Shown piece after piece: positions 28,974 to 36,394 of a stretch of 64,000 nt of DNA (its first letter is position 1; each line of letters starts with the position of its first letter). Below the pieces are notes generated by a model that was not told the origin of the DNA, did no database searches, and saw only the letters and a program-made list of their open reading frames with translations. Source of the stretch: Promicromonospora umidemergens (GTDB lineage: Bacteria > Actinomycetota > Actinomycetes > Actinomycetales > Cellulomonadaceae); assembly GCF_024171995.1 (NCBI RefSeq), contig NZ_JAMTCT010000002.1:361458-425457 (forward strand). Reading direction: 5' to 3'. Both the position numbers and the translations under genes were made by a program.

Positions 28974-29015
28974 CGAACCGGTTCGACTCTAACCACACCA
29001 TTCCGTGGACCGCAA
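28974..29015 (-). promoter_or_regulatory. lacI-type gene promoter with operator at the start site
   Basis: On the minus strand TTGCGG (29010-29015) and TTAGAG (28987-28992) are spaced by 17 bp, a plausible -35/-10 pair. The palindrome CGAACCGGTTCG (28974-28985) follows directly, where a bound repressor would block initiation. This predicts autorepression. Confidence 0.65.
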
Positions 29016-29080
29016 GATCGCACTTTTTGGACAGTTGCCTCGTACGACGTTCGAAACTAGCGTTTTGCCAGGTGAGACGT

Positions 29081-29092
29081 CGAACCGGTTCG
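29081..29092. promoter_or_regulatory. Second LacI-type operator, upstream of promoter
   Basis: Another perfect CGAACCGGTTCG, about 107 bp from the promoter-proximal copy, a spacing compatible with repression looping. The remaining sequence from 28859 to 29294 holds these operators, the promoter and a hairpin but no gene that I can support. Confidence 0.7.
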
Positions 29093-29161
29093 GACGTGCC
29101 GCAGCAGAACTCACCCGCCCGCCCGGACGAGGAGGTGCCGTGGGACGTGCCGAGCTCTGAC

Positions 29162-29224
29162 GCGCGTCTACCCAGCGATCCGGCCCGGAAAACACGTGAT
29201 CTCGGGCCAGATCGCTGGGCAGAC
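29162..29224 (-). terminator. 24-bp hairpin after the serine hydrolase gene
   Basis: Arms 29162-29185 and 29201-29224 pair at 22 of 24 positions with a 15-nt loop. Both mismatches are A-C on the plus strand and therefore G-U pairs in minus-strand RNA, so the structure is intact only in the transcript of the minus-strand serine hydrolase gene ending at 29295. Confidence 0.8.
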
Positions 29225-29294
29225 GCCCGCCGGGGCGGTGCGGCCGCGCGCCGGGCGGCCGGCTAGTCAAACAATCGGTCAGTCGGTCAGTCGG

Positions 29295-30404
29295 TCAGGC
29301 CGCGTTCCTTGCCTCGAAGACCGTCCGGACGAGCACCTGGGTCGCCTCCTGGAAGGCGACGCTCATCGACAGCGCGGCGTCGTCCACGTAGTTCACTGCC
29401 GCGGTCACCGTGCGGCTGCCGTCCGGCGTGCTGTACATCAGGGCCGCGTGGCCCGCGATGCCGCCGTTGTGGGTGATCACGGTGCCGCCGTCGCCTGTCG
29501 GCTGGACGAACACACCGAGGCCGTAGCCCGCCTTGGGGTGCGGTGTGCACATCTCGGCGAGCAGGCGATCGGGCAGCAGCTCTCCGCTCACGAGCGCGGA
29601 GATGAACGTGTGCAGGTCCTGGGGCGTCGAGATCATGTCGCCGCCGGTGGCGATCCAGGACGGGTTGTGGCGAGTGACGTCCGTCGTCTTCTCCTCGCCG
29701 CTGTCGTCGTACCGGTAGTAGGCATGGGAGTGCGGTGCGGGGATCTCCTTCGAGGTACCCGGCACCACAGTTCCGCTCAGGCTGAGCGGTCCAAGGATCA
29801 GCCGGTGCATCTCCTCGGCGAGCGAACGGCCGGTGACCCGCTCGATCAGCAGCCGGACCAGTACATAGTTGGTGTTGGAGTAGCTCCAGTCCGTGCCCGG
29901 CTCGAACCGTGCAGGGTTGGAGAGCGCGACCCCGACGAGCTCCTCCGGCGCGTAGGACTGGAACCGGTTGTCCACCCATTCCTTGCCGGACGTCGTGGCG
30001 GGGATACCCGGCACGAACGTGCCGTCCTCGTAGTACTCGCCGGTGAAGTTGAAGACGCCGCTGGTGTGCTGGAGCAGCATCCGCAGCGTGATGCGCTGGT
30101 CCAGCTCCAGCTCGGGCAGGCGGTCGTGCACCGGCGCGTCCAGCTCGAGCAGGCCTTCGCCCACCAGGGCCAGGGCGACGGTCGCGGCGAAGGCCTTGGT
30201 GTTGCTACCGATCCGGACGTGCCCGTCGGGCGGGGGCGGGGTGCTGTCGTCCAGGGACCGACGCCCGGCGACGCCCGTCCAGTCACCCTGCTCGTCGTGG
30301 ACGCGCAGCTGGACCCCGACGAAACCTGAGTCGACGAACTTGTCGATGACTCGCTGCAGCTCGTCGCGATCGGCTGCCTGCGGGGAGGAGGAGGGCACGC
30401 TCAT
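29295..30404 (-). CDS. Serine hydrolase, beta-lactamase/class C-like family
   Basis: 369 residues, no obvious signal peptide. Catalytic motifs: SxxK as IGSNTKAFAA, YxN as YSNTNY, and HNGG in place of KTG. Family members include esterases, D-amino peptidases and penicillin-binding-like proteins, so the substrate is not predictable. ATG 30404 has GGAGGAGG upstream on the minus strand. It is divergent from a LysR regulator that probably controls it. Confidence 0.88.
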   Translation of the reverse strand: MSVPSSSPQAADRDELQRVIDKFVDSGFVGVQLRVHDEQGDWTGVAGRRSLDDSTPPPPDGHVRIGSNTKAFAATVALALVGEGLLELDAPVHDRLPELELDQRITLRMLLQHTSGVFNFTGEYYEDGTFVPGIPATTSGKEWVDNRFQSYAPEELVGVALSNPARFEPGTDWSYSNTNYVLVRLLIERVTGRSLAEEMHRLILGPLSLSGTVVPGTSKEIPAPHSHAYYRYDDSGEEKTTDVTRHNPSWIATGGDMISTPQDLHTFISALVSGELLPDRLLAEMCTPHPKAGYGLGVFVQPTGDGGTVITHNGGIAGHAALMYSTPDGSRTVTAAVNYVDDAALSMSVAFQEATQVLVRTVFEARNAA

Positions 30405-30545
30405 GATGACTCCGTTCGATGAGTGGGAGGCGGCCTGGACCGGACGTGGTCCTGGCCGCCGCACTTATCATCGATCCCGACCAAACGCCCATCAACGGCG
30501 CAACTCGCATAGCAGCGATCACTTCCGCTGATCGACAGGAGGACC

Positions 30546-31436
30546 ATGGAGCTCCGAGAGATCGAGATCTTTCTGACCCTCGCTGAGGAGCTCCACTTCG
30601 GCCGCACCGCGGATCGTCTGCACCTGTCGCAGGCCCGGGTCAGCCAGGCCATCAAGAAGCACGAGCGCAGCATCGGTGCGCAGCTGTTCCACCGCACCAG
30701 CCGTGTCGTGCGCCTCACGCCTCTCGGGGAACGTCTGCGGAACGACCTGCGCCCGCTCCTGCGGGGCATCAACGAGAGCACGGAGCGGGCACGCCTGATA
30801 GCGAGCGGCAGGGCCGGCGTCCTGCGCGTCGGGACCACCGCCAGCAACACCCTGGAGCTACGCCCCTTCTGGGACGCGTTCCGCGCGGAGCATCCCGACT
30901 GGGACCTGCGCGTGCGCTACCAGCCCTTCAGCAACGCCATCGACGTGCTGCGCCGGGGAGACATCCACGTCTTCATCGGCTGGCTGCCCGTGACCGAGCC
31001 CGATCTGACAGCGGGGCCCGTCATGTTCACCGAACCGATGGTCGTGGCGCTGTCTCCCGACCACGACCTCGCCGCACGCGATGCGGTCAACCTGGAGGAT
31101 CTCGCCGCCTTCGCGGTGATCGACACCGCCGACGCCCTCCCGCTCGACTACATCGGCGTGTTCAACCCGTTCCAGACGCCCAGGGGGCGAGACATCGGCC
31201 GCGGCCCCGTGGCAGGGGACGTGGAACAGATCTTCGACGCGATCGCGAACGGCGAGATCGCCCAGCCCCTCAGTGGCCACGCCGCCCGCTACCACCTGCG
31301 CCCCGATGTCATCTACCGACCGTTCCGCCAGGACTGGACGGTCAGCTGGGGTCCCATCTGGCGGACCGAGAACGAGAACGCTGGCATCCGTGCCCTCGCG
31401 GCCGTGCTGTCCGCCCTGGGCCCGCGAGAGCTCTGA
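30546..31436 (+). CDS. LysR-family transcriptional regulator
   Basis: 296 residues. N-terminal HTH MELREIEIFLTLAEELHFGRTADRLHLSQARVSQAIKKHERSIGAQLFHRTSRVVRLTPLG, then the effector-binding domain (GVLRVGTTASNTLELRPFWDAFRAEHPDW). ACAGGAGG precedes the ATG. Divergent from the serine hydrolase across 141 bp, the classic LysR/target arrangement. Confidence 0.92.
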   Translation: MELREIEIFLTLAEELHFGRTADRLHLSQARVSQAIKKHERSIGAQLFHRTSRVVRLTPLGERLRNDLRPLLRGINESTERARLIASGRAGVLRVGTTASNTLELRPFWDAFRAEHPDWDLRVRYQPFSNAIDVLRRGDIHVFIGWLPVTEPDLTAGPVMFTEPMVVALSPDHDLAARDAVNLEDLAAFAVIDTADALPLDYIGVFNPFQTPRGRDIGRGPVAGDVEQIFDAIANGEIAQPLSGHAARYHLRPDVIYRPFRQDWTVSWGPIWRTENENAGIRALAAVLSALGPREL

Positions 31437-31440
31437 GCGT

Positions 31441-31497
31441 CCGGCCAGGATCACCGTGCCCGGCCAGGACTACCGCGTCAGGCCAGGATCACTGGGG
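31441..31497. repeat. 19-bp degenerate direct repeat, three copies
   Basis: The core GGCCAGGA recurs at 31443, 31462 and 31481 with the flanking ATCAC/ACTAC partly conserved. It lies after the LysR stop and at the 3' end of the MarR remnant. Confidence 0.7.
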
Positions 31498-31815
31498 CGC
31501 CGTGCCCTGGCCCGGGGAATTCCCCGGGCCAGCGTCCTGGTCCTCGGCCGTGCCCGCCAGGTCGTCGAGGAACCGGGTGACGATCTCGCGCCCCTGCGGG
31601 GTCAGGCGCGCTGCGGCGTCGAACCGGCAGGCGTGGGTACGGCCGACGGTCTGCCGCGCCGCGTGGCGCGTGTCCTCGGTGACCTCGATCCCGAGGCCGC
31701 GCCGGTCGGAGGGATGCGCAGACCGCAGCACGTGGCCGCCCGCCGCCAGCCGGTCGATCAGCTTCGTGGTCGACGCCGTCGTGATGCCCAGGTGCTCGGC
31801 GATCGCGAGTTAATT
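31489..31815 (-). pseudogene. MarR-family regulator, 5'-truncated
   Basis: The frame encodes LAIAEHLGITTASTTKLIDRLAAGGHVLRSAHPSDRRG, the recognition helix and wing of a MarR protein, then RLTPQGREIVTRFLDDLAG and a tail. A TAA lies directly before the first codons, and the preceding 45 or so residues (dimerisation helix and first DNA-contact helix) are absent; the sequence there is the A/T-rich promoter of the next gene. The 26-bp perfect palindrome CTGGCCCGGGGAA.. at 31507-31532 falls in its C-terminal tail. Probably non-functional. Confidence 0.75.
31507..31532. repeat. 26-bp perfect palindrome
   Basis: Self-complementary over all 26 bases with the centre GGGGAATTCCCC. It lies at the 3' end of the MarR remnant and after the LysR gene, so it could terminate both. 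Confidence 0.85.
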
Positions 31816-31826
31816 GCGTCATGTGC

Positions 31827-31856
31827 TTGAATGTAGCCTGGCTAGCTAATTATGCT
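31827..31856 (+). promoter_or_regulatory. Promoter region of the dimer glycosylase gene
   Basis: TTGAAT (31827-31832) and TATGCT (31851-31856) with an 18-bp spacer, in the most A/T-rich stretch nearby. It overlaps TAGCC-T-GGCTA (31834-31844), a palindrome of the sort MarR proteins bind; it may be a relic of the lost regulator's operator. Confidence 0.5.
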
Positions 31857-31902
31857 GGCGGATATCGGCGCGCCCCGACAACCGGAGATGGAGTCCTGCC
31901 GC

Positions 31903-32349
31903 ATGCGGCTCTGGTCCCTCGACCCTGCCCTGCTCGACCGACAGGGTCTCGTCGCGTGCTGGCGCGAGGCGCTCCTGGCGCAGGCGGTGCTCCTCGGCCG
32001 CACCCGCGGTTACACCGCGCACCCGCAGCTCGAACGCTTCCGGGAGCACCCGCAGCCCGCGACCGCCATCTCCGCGTACCTCCACGGCGTGCGCGACGAG
32101 GCGATCCGGCGCGGGTACCAGTTCGACGCACAGCGGATCGCGCAGCCCCTGGGTCAGCGCGTCCACGACACGCCCAGGATCCTCGTGACCACCGGGCAGC
32201 TCGACCTGGAGTGGCAGCACCTCCTGCACAAGCTCGCCGTCCGCTCCCCCGCCCACCACGCCCGTCTCGTCGCCAGCGAGACTCCGGCGCCCCACCCGCT
32301 GTTCGTCGTCGTACCCGGCGGCGTGGCGACCTGGGAGCGCGCCTCATGA
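31903..32349 (+). CDS. Pyrimidine-dimer DNA glycosylase family protein (T4 endonuclease V-like)
   Basis: 148 residues. MRLWSLDPALLDRQGLVACWREALLAQAVLLGRTRGYTAHPQLERF and DLEWQHLLHKLAVRSPAHH are typical of the bacterial Pyr_excise family. It should excise UV-induced pyrimidine dimers and nick the abasic site. ATG 31903 has GGAG nine bases upstream. It stands between pieces of a decayed MarR-MMPL locus, and its stop overlaps the start of the MMPL remnant (ATGA), so it was part of, or inserted into, that operon. Confidence 0.85.
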   Translation: MRLWSLDPALLDRQGLVACWREALLAQAVLLGRTRGYTAHPQLERFREHPQPATAISAYLHGVRDEAIRRGYQFDAQRIAQPLGQRVHDTPRILVTTGQLDLEWQHLLHKLAVRSPAHHARLVASETPAPHPLFVVVPGGVATWERAS

Positions 32350-32680
32350 CCCTCGGATCCCGCGTGCCGCACTGACTCCGGGTGACCCTGCCGGCCGTGT
32401 TCGTCGGCATCTGGTTCGTCGGCGCGGCGATCGGCGGGCCGTACTCCGGCCGGGTCGACGAGGTCTCCTCCGACGACCGCACCAGAGGGCTCCGCGGACG
32501 GGCTCGCTGCCCCACCTACGGTCCGACGGTGGTCCTCGCCCTCGGCTGCGCCGGGATCACTCAGCTCCGGGCGACGGGCGTGCCGAAGCCGGACTCGTCC
32601 TCGGCACCTCCGAGGCCTGGCAGGAGCGGCTCGTGGCGCCGCGATCCAGCACAGGGCCGGTCGCGCCCAGATCACCACGC
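32346..32680 (+). pseudogene. MMPL-family transporter remnant
   Basis: From ATG 32346 the frame meets a TGA at 32373-32375, then continues LRVTLPAVFVGIWFVGAAIGGPYSGRVDEVSSDD, the N-terminus of an MMPL transporter. Soon after, the frame loses similarity. A second piece, TQLRATGVPKPD then in another frame GLVLGTSEAWQERLVAP, resembles the conserved region before the first large loop of another MMPL member. The bulk of the roughly 700-residue protein is missing. MarR genes commonly neighbour MMPL genes, which supports one ancestral locus. Confidence 0.65.
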
Positions 32681-32695
32681 TCGGCGATCAAAAAG

Positions 32696-32742
32696 TTATC
32701 CACAGATCTTCTGCTCGCCCATTGATGCGAACTTTTGTTCGA
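32696..32742 (+). promoter_or_regulatory. DnaA box and LexA (SOS) box before the DUF222-HNH gene
   Basis: TTATCCACA at 32696-32704 is a consensus DnaA box. At 32727-32742, GCGAAC-TTTT-GTTCGA matches the actinobacterial SOS box TCGAAC-N4-GTTCGA at all but the first base. The gene starts about 80 bp downstream. DNA-damage control of DUF222/13E12-type genes is known in Mycobacterium tuberculosis. Confidence 0.75.
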
Positions 32743-32821
32743 TACGGTTGCAGGGTGCAGACGGGGTGCCTCAAGGCCACTCCGCACGGCGACGGACGGA
32801 TCGCAAGAGGGGGTGGGGGCC

Positions 32822-34390
32822 GTGGCGGCAGACCAGTACGACAGCGATGTCCCGCGCCCGGTCGAGAGCATCCTTGCTGAGCTGGAGCACCTGCTGGACG
32901 AGCTCGCTCATGCTGCCGGGCCGGACGCTCTGGATGGTGCTCGTGCGGGCCTCGGTGCCGGCCTCGGTGCTGGTTCGGCGTCACGCGGGGCGGTAGAGAT
33001 CTCGCGTCTGGTCGAGGTCTCGGCGCGGCTGCGGGTCGCGGGTACCCGGATGGATGCCGTGCGCTGGTCGGTACTGCCCCGCATCGAAGCCGCAGGACTG
33101 TGGGCCCAGTCGGGTGCCCGCACGTTCGCCCTCTGGCTGGCCCGCGCCGAGGACGTGCAGGCCGGGACTGCCAAGCGTGAGGTCCGTACCGCCCGGGCGT
33201 TGCGTGACCACCTTCCCGCGACCCTGACCAAGGCGCTCGCCGGACACATCAGCGAGGACAAGGTGCGAGCTCTGGTCGAGGTCGCGACCACCAGCACCGA
33301 GCGCACCCAGGCCCTCGGAGCGCCGGCGGTCGACCTGGCCACCATCGAACCGGCCCCGCACGAGCCTGCCCCGGACAGCACAGACACCGACGGCACCGAC
33401 GGTGCGCTCGATGGTGCGCTCGATGGTGCGGACGGCGTGGTGCCTGCGGTCGGGTCGCCGACGTGGGAGGAGCAGTTGCTCGACTGGTCGAGGCAGAACG
33501 GACCGGACCGGTTCAGGGGCCTGGTGCGCTACTTCGCCCGCCACGCCGACCCGGAGGCGGACGAGCGCGGCTACGTCAAGGCCAAGGACCGTGAGTACGT
33601 GGATGTCTCGCCGACGCTGGGTGGGTACCACCTGTCCGGGTTCCTCACCGAGGAACACGGCCAGGCCTTGACCACCGCGATCGGGTCGGTCATGGGCGCC
33701 CCCGCCGCCGGCGACGACCGCACACCCGGACAACGCCGAGCCCAGGCTCTGGCCGACATCGCCCGCGTCGTGCTGGACAACGCCCACACCGGCACCGGTG
33801 CCTCCGTGCGCCCACACCTGTCGGTCACCGTGTCCTGGAGCGAGCTCCAAGCACTGGCGGCCAAGAACCAGATCAACGACGACCGGCCCAGCACAGCGAC
33901 CACCATCAGCACCGCGGGCGCGGCCGGTCCAGGTAGCGCAGGCGCGAACGGGCGCCGCAGGCCGGGCGTGCCCACCATCAAGACCCCCGCGGTGTTCACC
34001 GAGACCAACCATCCCGTCCCGGCCAGCCTCCTCCGCCGCCTCGCATGCGACAGCCAGATCACCCGCATCGTGTTCGGACCCGACTCCCAGATCCTGGACG
34101 TCGGCCGTAGCCAGCGCACCATCACAGGACAACTACGACGAGCCGTCATCGCCCGCGACAAACACTGCGTCCTGGGCCAGTGCGACCAACCACCCTCACG
34201 CTGCGAGGTCCACCACGCCCTACGCCACTGGGCCGACGGCGGCGAGACCAGCGCGAGCAACGCCGCCCTGCTCTGCTGGCATCACCACGACCTCGTCGAC
34301 AGCCAAGGCATCACCATGCACTACGACAACGGCTGGCACTTCACCGACCGCGACGGCCACCCCATCCACACCACCAGCCCCAGCACGTGA
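32822..34390 (+). CDS. DUF222 and HNH endonuclease domain protein (13E12 repeat family)
   Basis: About 522 residues. N-terminal helical DUF222 region (EISRLVEVSARLRVAGTRMDAVRWSVLPRIEAAGLW, HLPATLTKALAGHISEDKVRALVEVA, PDRFRGLVRYFARHADPEADERG). The C-terminal HNH domain is RCEVHHALRHWADGGETSASNAALLCWHHHDLVD with upstream CVLGQCDQPPSRC zinc cysteines. GTG 32822 follows a purine-rich stretch; GTG 32813 is possible. Small in-frame repeats occur (LDGALDGADG, LGAGLGAG). Such proteins are abundant in actinobacteria and of unknown role; the SOS box suggests induction by DNA damage. Confidence 0.88.
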   Translation: MAADQYDSDVPRPVESILAELEHLLDELAHAAGPDALDGARAGLGAGLGAGSASRGAVEISRLVEVSARLRVAGTRMDAVRWSVLPRIEAAGLWAQSGARTFALWLARAEDVQAGTAKREVRTARALRDHLPATLTKALAGHISEDKVRALVEVATTSTERTQALGAPAVDLATIEPAPHEPAPDSTDTDGTDGALDGALDGADGVVPAVGSPTWEEQLLDWSRQNGPDRFRGLVRYFARHADPEADERGYVKAKDREYVDVSPTLGGYHLSGFLTEEHGQALTTAIGSVMGAPAAGDDRTPGQRRAQALADIARVVLDNAHTGTGASVRPHLSVTVSWSELQALAAKNQINDDRPSTATTISTAGAAGPGSAGANGRRRPGVPTIKTPAVFTETNHPVPASLLRRLACDSQITRIVFGPDSQILDVGRSQRTITGQLRRAVIARDKHCVLGQCDQPPSRCEVHHALRHWADGGETSASNAALLCWHHHDLVDSQGITMHYDNGWHFTDRDGHPIHTTSPST

Positions 34391-34475
34391 CCGGGCGCCA
34401 CCGCGTTCGCCACCGCCCACCACTCCTGCGGAAGCCCTCACTCTGGCCCCGGTCCTTGCCCACCAGCAGTCCGGC

Positions 34476-34522
34476 CCCGTGCACCAGGACCCGTGCACCA
34501 GGACCCGTGCACCAGGACCCGT
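34476..34522. repeat. 14-bp tandem repeat, 3.4 copies
   Basis: Unit CCCGTGCACCAGGA at 34476, 34490 and 34504, then CCCGT. It is non-coding, in the gap between the convergent DUF222 and TetR genes. From 34527 to 34665 degenerate copies of CGGCGAGTCCCGC continue into the 3' end of the TetR gene. Confidence 0.92.
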
Positions 34523-34606
34523 CGGCACGGCGAGTCGCGCTCACGTCGGCGCCCGGTACAGCGAGTCCCGCCGTGCGGTGCACTGTGTCCGTGCGGCGAG
34601 TCCCCC

Positions 34607-35524
34607 TCACGTAGGCACGCCGGGTCCGTACGGCGAGTCCCGCCCGTGCGACGAGTCCCGCTCGTGCAGAGCATCCTCGCGGTGCGGGTCCCCACCGCCT
34701 GTCGCGACGAGCCCGGCGAGCACCCGGCCCAGGCCGTCCCGGAACCAGGTGTCGGCGTCGGCGTCGAAGGCGTCAGGAAGCTTGCCGCCACTCGCCGCCT
34801 CGAGCCAAGGGTGACGCCGCCGCACGCCCGTGCGGTCGAGCCGTCGCACCTCCGCCGACCACCAGGCCTGGTAGGTCGTCCCGGAGTGCGCAGCCTCCTC
34901 GCGCTCGGCGAGGAGCAGCAGAGCCATGCCCTGCACGTAGCCGCTCAGGGCGAGGTATCTGCCGAGAGCTGACGGCGGATCGAGGCCGAGCGCCATGAAC
35001 GCCTCCGCGCTCGCCCGCGCAGCGTCCAGAACAGCGGGGACGAGGGGCGGGCGGCTGCTCGCGACGAGCGACAGGAGCCAGGGGTGCGACTGGTACGCCG
35101 CCCACTCCTCCTCGGCGAGACGCGTGAGCGTCCGGACCGGTGACCCGGACGACGGCACGGTGCGATGCGGTCGGACGAGAAGGTGCTGAACCACCGCCGC
35201 CACGAGACCGTCCCGACTCCCGAACACCCGGCGCACCTCGGGCAGCGCGACTCCGGCGTGATGAGCGACGGAGCGCAGCGTCACCGTCGCGATCCCATCA
35301 GCATCAGCAAGAGCGATGGCGACCCGGAGCAGATCGTCGCCAGCGTGGTCGGCCGCCTGGCCCGCCCCAGGTCCGGCCCCGGGCCGCGGCGTCGGAGCAG
35401 CGAGCCGACCTCGGTCCCTGCGCCGTCGGTACGCCCGCGACTGGCAGGAGCGGGAGCAGTAGCGACGGGGCCGACCGGTGCCCGCGGTCGGCCCCAGGTC
35501 CTGTCCGCACTCCACGCAGGTCAT
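34607..35524 (-). CDS. TetR-family regulator with N-terminal zinc ribbon
   Basis: 305 residues. Residues 1-35 form a CxxC...CSRSC zinc-finger-like module (MTCVECGQDLGPTAGTGRPRRYCSRSCQSRAYRRRR). A TetR HTH follows (DDLLRVAIALADADGIATVTLRSVAHHAGVALPEVRRVFGSRDGLV), then a TetR_C-type effector domain with RTLTRLAEEEWAAYQSHPWLLSLV. The C-terminal tail is repetitive (ERDSSHGRDSPYG). Divergent from a GNAT acetyltransferase across a palindrome, so it likely controls that gene and itself. The zinc module might sense metal or redox state or simply aid DNA binding. Confidence 0.85.
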   Translation of the reverse strand: MTCVECGQDLGPTAGTGRPRRYCSRSCQSRAYRRRRDRGRLAAPTPRPGAGPGAGQAADHAGDDLLRVAIALADADGIATVTLRSVAHHAGVALPEVRRVFGSRDGLVAAVVQHLLVRPHRTVPSSGSPVRTLTRLAEEEWAAYQSHPWLLSLVASSRPPLVPAVLDAARASAEAFMALGLDPPSALGRYLALSGYVQGMALLLLAEREEAAHSGTTYQAWWSAEVRRLDRTGVRRRHPWLEAASGGKLPDAFDADADTWFRDGLGRVLAGLVATGGGDPHREDALHERDSSHGRDSPYGPGVPT

Positions 35525-35579
35525 GCTCCGCCCTCCCCGGCGCTGGCTTCGTCGACGGCTTCGTCGACCACTTCGCCGA

Positions 35580-35613
35580 TAGTTACGTCGCGCACGTTCG
35601 TGCGACGAAACTA
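35580..35613. promoter_or_regulatory. TetR operator between the zinc-ribbon regulator and GNAT gene
   Basis: Dyad TAGTTACGTCGCGCAC (35580-35595) and GTGCGACGAAACTA (35600-35613) around GTTC; arms agree except for one substitution and a two-base length difference. It occupies the divergent promoter region, typical of TetR control. Confidence 0.7.
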
Positions 35614-35655
35614 CTCCACCAGACGTGCGACGTGCACGAGCGTGGGCGAATGCTG

Positions 35656-36279
35656 ATGTCTCACCTGACCGTCCGCCCGTCCGTGCCTTCGGAGTTCGAC
35701 ACCGTCCTCCCCATGTGCGTCGCGGCCTTCGCCGACGAAGCGGTCTCGGCGTGGGTCGAACCGGAGCCCGAGAGACGACAGGAACGCACCCGTGACCTCT
35801 TCGCCTCATCGCTTCGGGCGGCCGTCGGCTCCGGGCAGCTCGTCGTCGCGCTCCTTCCCGACGGGGACCCCGTCGCGGCCTCCGTCTGGGTCGATCTCGA
35901 CGGTGCCCCGCGGCTCGCCGACCTTCCCGACCTTCCCGACGACGATGGCACGGTCTCCCGCCGTCTCGCCGCAGTCCTGTCGGCCACGGGCGCCCGGCAC
36001 CCCGCGGTACCTCATGTCTATCTGTCGGCGATGGCGGCCTTGCCTCGGCACCGCGGGCTGGGTGCCGGGACCGCCATCCTTCGCTACGGCCTCGGTCGTG
36101 CGCGTGAGCTCGGTCTTCCCGTCTACCTGGAGGCGTCGACCCCCCGGAACCGGAGGCTCTACGCGCGGCACGGCTTCCAGGATCACAGCGAGCCCATCTA
36201 CTTGCCCGAAGGTGGTCCGGCCCTCCAGCCCATGTGGCACGGAGCCGAGTGGCCGACGGCGGACGGGGCGCCCTCCTGA
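35656..36279 (+). CDS. GNAT-family N-acetyltransferase
   Basis: 207 residues. Acetyl-CoA site RHRGLGAGTAILRYGLGRARELGLPVYLEAS and the late NRRLYARHGFQDHSEPIYLPEG give a standard GNAT core with an N-terminal about 90-residue segment for the acceptor. ATG 35656 chosen; ATG 35650 is two codons earlier. The divergent TetR regulator suggests inducible expression, perhaps detoxifying an antibiotic or metabolite, but the acceptor is unknown. Confidence 0.85.
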   Translation: MSHLTVRPSVPSEFDTVLPMCVAAFADEAVSAWVEPEPERRQERTRDLFASSLRAAVGSGQLVVALLPDGDPVAASVWVDLDGAPRLADLPDLPDDDGTVSRRLAAVLSATGARHPAVPHVYLSAMAALPRHRGLGAGTAILRYGLGRARELGLPVYLEASTPRNRRLYARHGFQDHSEPIYLPEGGPALQPMWHGAEWPTADGAPS

Positions 36280-36394
36280 GGTGCCTCACGCCGCCGTCGG
36301 GCCGGGCCGCACGACGCCGGACCGGCCCCGACCCCGCCGACCCGACCGACCCGGGCAGTACCGGTCGCTCAGGATCGCTCGCTACGGAACGGCG

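Noticed and set aside
32696-32704. DnaA box as sign of a replication origin
   Set aside because: Only one consensus box is present and there is no dnaA, dnaN or AT-rich unwinding region; it is treated as a regulatory site.
32822-34390. HNH gene as a homing endonuclease or group II intron part
   Set aside because: DUF222 plus HNH architecture is the free-standing actinobacterial family; no intron or reverse-transcriptase features flank it.
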